Source: Manis javanica (taxonomy: Eukaryota > Chordata > Mammalia > Pholidota > Manidae). Taken from it: a DNA stretch of 64,000 bases. The notes below the pieces were generated by a model. It saw nothing but the letters and a program-made list of their open reading frames with translations. It had not been told where the DNA came from and ran no database searches. The stretch spans positions 42,043,034-42,107,033 of the forward strand of contig NC_133169.1 of NCBI RefSeq assembly GCF_040802235.1, given 5' to 3'. Positions 58,140 to 64,000 of this stretch are shown in pieces; the first letter of the stretch is position 1, and each line of letters begins with the position of its first letter. The position numbers and the translations under genes are program-made.

Positions 58140-60310
58140 GTGCATTAAAAAGAGCCAACTCTCCCTGCCCTGAATGCTAACATTGTTTAAGAGAGGAGTT
58201 TCACTATTCAGCCTGGCCCAAGACTACAGGTACCTATGAAATTTTGCATATGTCCAAACCATTGTCTCCTTTTTTAAGCGGTTTCCAGGAGATTAGGGTG
58301 TGCCAAAGTCTGTCGGTGCTCAGAGGCAGCATAAATACCTATACATCCATTCAGGTTCCAGAAGGTGTGATAGTGGCCTGCTCCATGGGCTCCCTGATGC
58401 AGGCTTATTAGAAGCCTGATGGTGGACAGCCACTGGGAAATTCAAGGTGTTAGGGGACCACTCTTGCTTCCAATGTGAGATACTATGAGCTAGGTGATTT
58501 TGGCTACTCATTCTGCAGCGATCTATGGGAATAGCCCCTAGGAGCGCTTATGCATCCATATAAAACTACCTCCTTGTTCTCTGTGGTCATGGAGTCTCAT
58601 GAATGCTGAGCACCATCAGCTGGCTGAGATAGGGGATACGGGATACAGGATCCAGTCCTTGGCTTGTGGCCATTAATGCTGGTTGGTAGGTGTTGGACGA
58701 GTTCATTTCAAGGAAAATATGGAGACTTATAATTTAATTGCTGGGTGAGCTGGAAGGAAGCTCCCACACAGTGGACCAAGTTCCTGGAGAAATAGTTATC
58801 TGCCCCATCACTCCCAGGTGCAGTTTAGTTAGAAACTTACAATCATGCATCAGCTAGGAAAGTGTGCAGCTAATCCTCATCCAGGGAGAAATTGTTGGCC
58901 TTATGTTTTTGCAGCTATTTCTGTGCTGAGATGGGGGATAGTTGTTGAAGTTGTTCACACTTCGATTTTTTTTTTTGCTATCATTAATGTACAATTACAT
59001 GAACAACATTACGGTTACCAGACTCCCCTTATTATCAAGTCCCTACCACATAACCCATTACAGTCACTGTCCGTCAGCATAGTAAGATGCTATAGAATCA
59101 GTTCTTGTCTTTTCTGTGTTATACTGCCTTCCCTGTGTCCCCTCCACCTACATTATATGTCGCACTTTTCTTTTAAGCTGCTTCTTATTTTGATGTGGTC
59201 CCAGGGCACTTACAATTTCAGTGCCCACATTCAACTTCAGGAATTGGTGATTTGGAACCCATTTCCTCAGGTGACAGCCATAAAATTTGGGCACTAACTG
59301 TGTGGACAAGTTCCTTTCCCTGGAAACTTTTGTATTTATCCACAGAGCATGCCAGCAGGAGGAAGTTTGGAGAAATTTCCACAGGCCTCCCAGGTTCCTA
59401 GAGGAGCCCAGTAACCTCCTCCGTATGGGCTGTAGAACTGTCTCCCTCGGGGACACCTGGGAAAGCAGACAGTCAAAACCCTTTGAGGGAGAAGCTGGGG
59501 GCTGGGCTTTTTACCTCCTATCCTTCTGAGCTGTGCCTGTGAGGACATCTAAGGGAAGTGCCTGCACCTCTGCTAACAAGGGCCTAACTTCAGGAATGCC
59601 ACGCCCATTGGCTCTCAGAGCTGGGTGGTAAGGTGGCAGCTATAAATGTCAGGCTTCTTGATATTCAGACATGCTCCTTTAAGGGAGAAGTTTGGACTTG
59701 GTTTTGCTGTTGGAATAGTCCTGGGTGAGGAGGCCCGAGAAGTTACCACGACCCTTCATGGCTCCAAGGAGGACAGCAATCAGCCTCAGAATGCAAGATA
59801 ATTAGAAACCAACCCTCAGGAAGTAACTGGGATAATAAGCCATCAAATTTCTTCTAGGAGAAACTGGGATCTGAGCATTTTTGCCTGCTCCCTCTGCACT
59901 GAGGCCAGGACGGTAGCTGCAGGATGTGTTTCCATGTGTATTTAAAGACATCCCTTTTTAGTGTGGTCTTCGGGGCTCATGAGTGCAAAGATTACTGGCT
60001 CTTAAAGCAGTGGGGTTTGGAAGCCAGTCCTTTCATGTGTGACTATGTAAGTGGGGACACTGAGTGTGCTGTCCTCAGGCAGAGTCAGAAGATGACAGTT
60101 CCCTCTGATTATAAGGAGCTCACTGTGTGACATGATTATGCCTCAGATTTCCTCACCCATTTTTATACTGGTATTTTCTCATTTGCTTAAAGTGTGAGGG
60201 TCCCTCAGCTGGATTCTGGGTTTATCTCAGAAATAACAGATCTTTGTGTCACTGTGCATCTGTACGAGGAAGGAGGCGGTAGGCCCCTATTCTACCATCT
60301 TGCAGGTGTT
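58140..60310 (-). mobile_element. Probable old L1 5'-UTR / 5' region, interrupted
   Basis: GC-balanced non-coding DNA on the 5' side of the minus-strand L1 fragment at 57895. Its right edge, read on the minus strand, is GCAAGATGGTAGAATAGGGG, the characteristic first-line motif of L1 5' leaders. It is split by a young L1 3' end at 58966-59165. No ORF1 is recognised. Overlapping short open frames (59148-59548) have no motif. Confidence 0.45.
58966..59165 (-). mobile_element. Short young-type L1 3' end inserted in the older L1 5' region
   Basis: Begins with an 11-12 T run (poly(A) on the minus strand) followed by TATCATTAATGTACAATTAC, CCATTACAGTCACTGTCC and GTAAGATGCTATAGAATC, the same 3'-UTR type as 33914. 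Possible imperfect target duplication TTCACACTT / TCGCACTT at its two edges. Confidence 0.8.
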
Positions 60311-60494
60311 ATGACCACTTAATTTTATTGTGCTTTTCTGTAGGGTTATCCTTGAATGAGGTGGCCGAGGACATCCTAGGCTGTGCTGTCTGTGTGATAT
60401 GCAGGCTAAGAATAAGACAGAATGCAGAACATATAAATTTATATCCTCAACAGATGTGATTATAATATTGTTTTGTTTCAATTGGCAGTTTCAT

Positions 60495-61240
60495 TTTTAT
60501 TTTTTAACTTTCTGAATTCTATTATTTCCATTACATTATAAAAGTAAAAATTTTGGTTTTGTAATTATTTTTTATTAACTCATGTTTTGACCTGTGTATA
60601 CACTCATGTAACCATCACCCAAATCAAGATTTCAACCATTCTCATTCATTTTCCCCCTTTCAAGATTTAATACATCCCCCTTCGTAGCAACCACATTCTG
60701 TCCTTTATGTATGTGAAACTATTCCTGTCTTATTTATTCATTTGTTTTAACAGTCCACATATAAGTGAAATCAAATAGTAATTTATGTTTCTGTCTTTTT
60801 AAATTAGATTAATACCTTCTAGGTCCCTCCATGTTGTTGCAAATGGCAAGATTTCATTCTCTTTTACGGATGAGTAATTTTCTATTGTATATACATTCCA
60901 CATCTTTCTCCATTCATCTATGATGGACATTTAGGTTTAGGTTGCTTTGTATTTTTGGTATTGTAAAAATCACTGCAATGAACATATGAGTGCATATCAC
61001 TTTTGAAATTAGTGATCACCTCCTCAGGTCTATTCTCAGAAGTGGAATTGCTGGGTCATATCATATTTGTAGTTTGAGTTTTTTGAGAAACTTTACACTG
61101 TTTTCCATAGTGGCTGCACCCATGAACTTTCTCATCTGCAGGGTACAAGGATTCCATTCCCTCAACATCCTCTCCAGCATGTTATGTTGTGTGTTGGTGG
61201 TGTTAGCTGCTCTGACGGACTGGTGTGGTCATATCTCGCT
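60495..61240 (-). mobile_element. Old L1 3' end
   Basis: Plus-strand landmarks are CATGTAACCATCACCCAAATC, CCCTCCATGTTGTTGCAAATG, CATCTATGATGGACATTTAGG and AGAAGTGGAATTGCTGGGTC. 3'-UTR on the left, ORF2 C-terminus on the right, 5'-truncated at about 61240. Confidence 0.8.
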
Positions 61241-61244
61241 GTGC

Positions 61245-61605
61245 AGTTGGCCTTCTGTGAGCACATGGATGGACCCAGATTATATGATGCTAAGTGAACT
61301 AAGTCACACAGAGAAAGACAAACTTCACAGGACTTCACCTCTTTGTGGAATCTCGAAAAGAAAGGAATGAACAAACCCAACAGAAAGAGATTCAGAGACA
61401 TAGAAAGCAGATAGGTGTTCACCATTGGTTAGCTTGTTGGGGAATGTTTGTTAAAGGAGAAGGAGGAAAAAAGTTACTGAGATTATTTCATACCTTGATC
61501 TTGGTGATGGTCACATGAATGTGTTCACATAGTAACGTTCACTGAGCAATGCACAGAGATTTGTGCATTTTTTTGTATTTACCACAGAAACAAAAATGAC
61601 ATAAG
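61245..61605 (+). mobile_element. L1 3' end, opposite orientation to its neighbour
   Basis: Plus-oriented: GAGCACATGGATGGACCC, ATGATGCTAAGTGAACTAAG, CACAGAGAAAGACAAAC, then a 3'-UTR (CTTGATCTTGGTGATGGTCAC). It covers L1 coordinates that overlap those of the preceding minus-strand copy. Confidence 0.75.
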
Positions 61606-61624
61606 AACCAGAAAATCCTTTTTT

Positions 61625-61935
61625 GACAAAATTTTTACTATCAATAAATGAAATAAGTAATCTCACATGAAATAAGCCTTCATACAAAATTAATTGTATT
61701 ATTATATACTAATAATGACCTATATTAGTATATGGTTCCATTTATAGTAGACTCAAGAATATATTTAAAATACATTTAACTAAGGAGGTGTAAGATTAGT
61801 ACACTGAAAATTATAAGATTTCAATGAATGACATGCAAAAAGACACCAATAAATGTAAAAATATCCAATGCTCACAGACTGGAAGAATTCATATTGTTAG
61901 AATGTCCAAACTACCCAAAACCAACTATAGATTTC
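61625..61935 (+). mobile_element. L1 ORF2 fragment
   Basis: AAAATATCCAATGCTCACAGA, CTGGAAGAATTCATATTGTTAG and AATGTCCAAACTACCC match the ORF2 text C-terminal to RT. Truncated on both sides. Confidence 0.65.
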
Positions 61936-61939
61936 TTGT

Positions 61940-62335
61940 GTTGAAAGCATTTTATCTTTTAAAGTTGACTATTTATGAAAATAATAACAGACGAAGTGAG
62001 GTAGTAAGGAATAAAAAAAGGAAAGATGATGGAGAAGAAGACAAGAGAATAAGAAGGAAAATCCAAGAAAAGAAAGGTGGATGGGAAATATGTAACTAGA
62101 GTTAAAAAACTGGAAATTTAGGAACAGGGTCTATAATAAATTTTTTAACAACAAACCAATGAACCTGTTGGTAGTTTTACCAATTTTCCTATAAAACTAC
62201 ATATGATAGATGTCTGTTATTTTCCAACATGAATTAACTTGGTAATCTTAAATTCATCTTAGATTCTCCCATGGGGATTTATTCATAAATCTTGTTGGCA
62301 TCCCGGGACTTGAGGGGCTAAAGCTTATGACTATA
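61940..62335. other. AT-rich DNA with a purine-rich patch
   Basis: 62000-62090 is strongly purine-rich (GAAG/GGAAA), giving a Lys/Arg/Glu open frame (61824-62099) that is composition-driven. Nothing else recognised. Confidence 0.4.
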
Positions 62336-62337
62336 GA

Positions 62338-62472
62338 GGGTGTGCGGAAAGATGGTGGAGTTGAAAAGTACGGCAGAAACACCCATGCATGCACACTCCA
62401 AGGAGGCAACTGCAGAAAATACAACTAAACTGAGAAATGACCTGAAGACCACAGGAGCCGTCGTCTATCTCC
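62338..62472 (+). mobile_element. L1-leader-like sequence joined to the PAWR retrocopy
   Basis: AAAGATGGTGGAGTTGAAAAG at the left edge resembles the start of an L1 5' leader, and the next 100 bp have the A-rich, non-coding character of such leaders. The change to coding-derived, GC-rich sequence is near 62473. Identification is by pattern only. Confidence 0.4.
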
Positions 62473-63945
62473 AGTGAGGAGGAGTGAACCGCACTGCAAA
62501 GGGCAAAGGGCCAAAAAGGGACGGACAGAGAGCGACGGGCCGGGAAGCCCCTGCAGGGCTGTGGGCATCGCCGCTGCACGGCCAGCGGGCTCCACAACGA
62601 CGTCCCGGTCGGCGCCGCTGCACCTGCCACCCTGGCTTGGGTGGCGAGAACCACGCTGCAGTCCCCGGGGCGCTGAGCAGCCCGCCCCCAGCTGCCACGG
62701 GCCCGCGGACGAGCCCCCAGCCACCTCCTGCCATGGGCACCGAAGGAAAGTGGGACAGCGTGGAGCAGTGGGGAGGGCGGGGTGCCAGGAAGGGCAGGGA
62801 GGGGCACGGGGAGCAGGAGGAGTGGGAGGGATGGGGCGTGGTGTCGGGACGGGCAGGGCGTGGGAGGGGAGGGGTGGTGCCTCACCGGCATGGTCGGTGG
62901 CCCCGCGGACGATACCCGGGTGAACACGACGGGGCCGGAGCAGGGTGGAGAGAATGGAGACAGGGGCAGCGATTGCACAGCAGATCGCACTGCGGAAGGA
63001 AGCCGGGAGCGTGTCAGACCCGGGCAGCTCCGGTCCGTTACAGGAGCGTCTGCAGTGGCTTCAGGCAGGTGCAAAAGCGCAGCCACGGCCTCTGGGGAAG
63101 ACACTCATGGAGGTCTCCACGAACAGAGAGACGTGGGTGCAGCAGATAAAGTCGGGGTGCAAGCGCCTCAGGTGATTTGGTCGCAAGTAGCACATTGGGC
63201 AAGAACATTGAAGATCTTGGAAAGGAAATAGTAAGAGAAAGGCAAGAAAATTGAAGACTGTGGGACTAATGCAAGATGAAGAGGAAATGATCGGAAAACT
63301 CAAACAAGAAATTGATTTGTTAAATAGAGACATAGATGACATCGAAGATGAAAATGAACAACTGAAGCAGGAGAATAAAATTCTTTTGAAACCTGTTAAG
63401 CAGCTAACAAGGTAGAAGATTCAAGGCTCAATGTGGAAAAAATATTTTAAAACTACTGATTGAATGTTATGGTTAGTGGTAGGACAAAATTCTAATGCTG
63501 CAATACATTAAGTAAGTATATTTATTTCTAGAAAACAGTGGATGTTTATTTTCAAAATACTTCTCTTTCATTATTAGTTTAGAAAAGTTATCAACCTATA
63601 TCACAAATAATATCTTTCAGTTATTAAAATAATAGATTATCCGTCTTTTGGTTTTGTGCGGTAATCAGATAATATATGGTTTTTACAATCATATGAATAT
63701 ATTTTATCTAAGGTAATGTATTTTCTCCCATAAGGAATATACATAGTCTTTGTTTACATGAATTCAAATACTTGTGGGGAGTTATCTGCAAATGCCTTAT
63801 TGCTGCTATGAGCAACCTTTTATGTGTTGATGACTGAATCATTAAGATCTCTACCTACTGTCATTTGTTCTTCAAAGTATAAGCAATTTAGGGTAATAGA
63901 GAATCACACTATTTTGTGTAACAGTCATCTTTAAAAAGGAAAGCT
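62473..63945 (+). pseudogene. PAWR: Processed pseudogene of PAWR (PRKC apoptosis WT1 regulator, Par-4)
   Basis: Intronless copy. The C-terminal leucine zipper is unmistakable: MQDEEEMIGKLKQ (63270-63308), EIDLLNRDIDDIEDENEQLK (63309-63368), then QENKILL and QLTR, with TAG at 63413. Upstream IEDLGKEIVRERQEN (about 63208-63252) matches the preceding helix, then a TGA and a 1-bp loss near 63256 break the frame. Further upstream, diverged pieces line up with PAWR in order: DPGSS (about 63020), LTGMVGGPA (about 62881), DEPPA (about 62711) and a GC-rich N-terminal part. About 500 bp of AT-rich 3'-UTR-like sequence follows, to an A-rich end near 63932. In the parent, PAWR is a pro-apoptotic, zipper-dimerising regulator with GC-rich 5' coding exons. 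This copy lacks the first codons and has several frame changes. Confidence 0.8.
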
Positions 63946-63954
63946 ATTGGTTGG

Positions 63955-64000
63955 GCAGAGCCAACATGGCAGCATGAGTAGGACAGTGGGAATCTCCTCC
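63955..64000 (+). mobile_element. 5' end of an L1, continues beyond window
   Basis: GGGCAGAGCCAACATGGCAG, then CATGAGTAGGACAGTGGGAATC: the L1 5'-leader start of the younger lineage. It directly follows the PAWR retrocopy, so a full-length or long L1 probably starts here. Confidence 0.7.

Noticed and set aside
61824-62099. 91-codon Lys/Arg/Glu-rich frame as a nuclear protein
   Set aside because: It overlaps an L1 fragment and a purine-rich tract that produces such residues by composition.
62331-63104. 257-codon minus-strand open frame, Pro/Arg/Ser-rich
   Set aside because: Antisense to the GC-rich part of the PAWR retrocopy. Length comes from GC content and lack of AT-rich stops, with no motif.
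62484-63149. 221-codon plus-strand open frame as a new gene
   Set aside because: It is one frame of the PAWR-derived retrocopy. The PAWR similarity switches between frames, so this frame is not a real protein.
1-64000. CRISPR array, operon, bacterial mobile element or attachment site
   Set aside because: Composition and content are mammalian. The only regular short tandem repeats are microsatellites and the ERV 33-bp units.
1-64000. tRNA or rRNA genes
   Set aside because: No cloverleaf-like A/B-box pair or rRNA stretch recognised by eye. The tRNA-like match at 27560 and the possible one at 5075 are retroviral primer sites.

Overview
The window is AT-rich mammalian DNA with no intact protein-coding gene. 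It contains four olfactory receptor (OR) pseudogenes, one processed pseudogene, at least three endogenous-retrovirus (ERV) remnants and many LINE-1 (L1) copies of different ages. Three OR remnants resemble family 2 (one OR2L-like) and one resembles family 14. In human these families are intermingled in the 1q44 OR cluster, so an orthologous OR-cluster position is the simplest reading. I saw no Alu, B1 or tRNA-derived SINE. The younger L1 3' ends, the L1 5' leader at the right edge, and an env-bearing repeat next to an L1 look to me like repeats abundant in pangolin (Manis) assemblies. The species call rests on recall and is tentative; 'laurasiatherian mammal, probably pangolin' is as far as I would go.

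Layout. 1-766: OR2L-like pseudogene cut by the window edge. 0.8-4.2 kb: unique AT-rich DNA with one weak LTR-like piece. 4.2-8.45 kb: decayed ERV-L-like provirus in which gag joins directly to RNase H/integrase. 8.5-24 kb: a run of plus-strand L1 3' ends, with an OR2-like pseudogene at 12.9-13.8 kb and a minus-strand OR2-like pseudogene at 22.7-23.6 kb. 24-27.1 kb: mostly unrecognised. 27.1-31.0 kb: class I ERV with one LTR, a Phe-type primer site, gag, protease and part of reverse transcriptase. 32.2-33.9 kb: minus-strand env transmembrane-subunit repeat ending in a poly(A) tail. It abuts the 3' end of a near-full-length minus-strand L1 (33.9-39.6 kb). 39.6-40.4 kb: an L1 with the inverted structure expected from twin priming. 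43.8-44.74 kb: OR14-like pseudogene. 46-53 kb: old plus-strand L1s, one with another L1 nested in it. 53-61 kb: minus-strand L1s and a Tigger-type DNA transposon. 62.3-63.95 kb: processed PAWR pseudogene joined to an L1-like leader. 63.95 kb to the end: start of another L1.

No gene here is likely to make a working protein and no operon-like or defence system is present. The most interesting points are: an ERV reading frame of about 2.4 kb whose ten interruptions are all TGA; the env repeat sitting on the 3' side of an L1 in the same orientation; the PAWR/L1-leader chimera; and clear records of L1 nesting, twin priming and ERV internal deletion.
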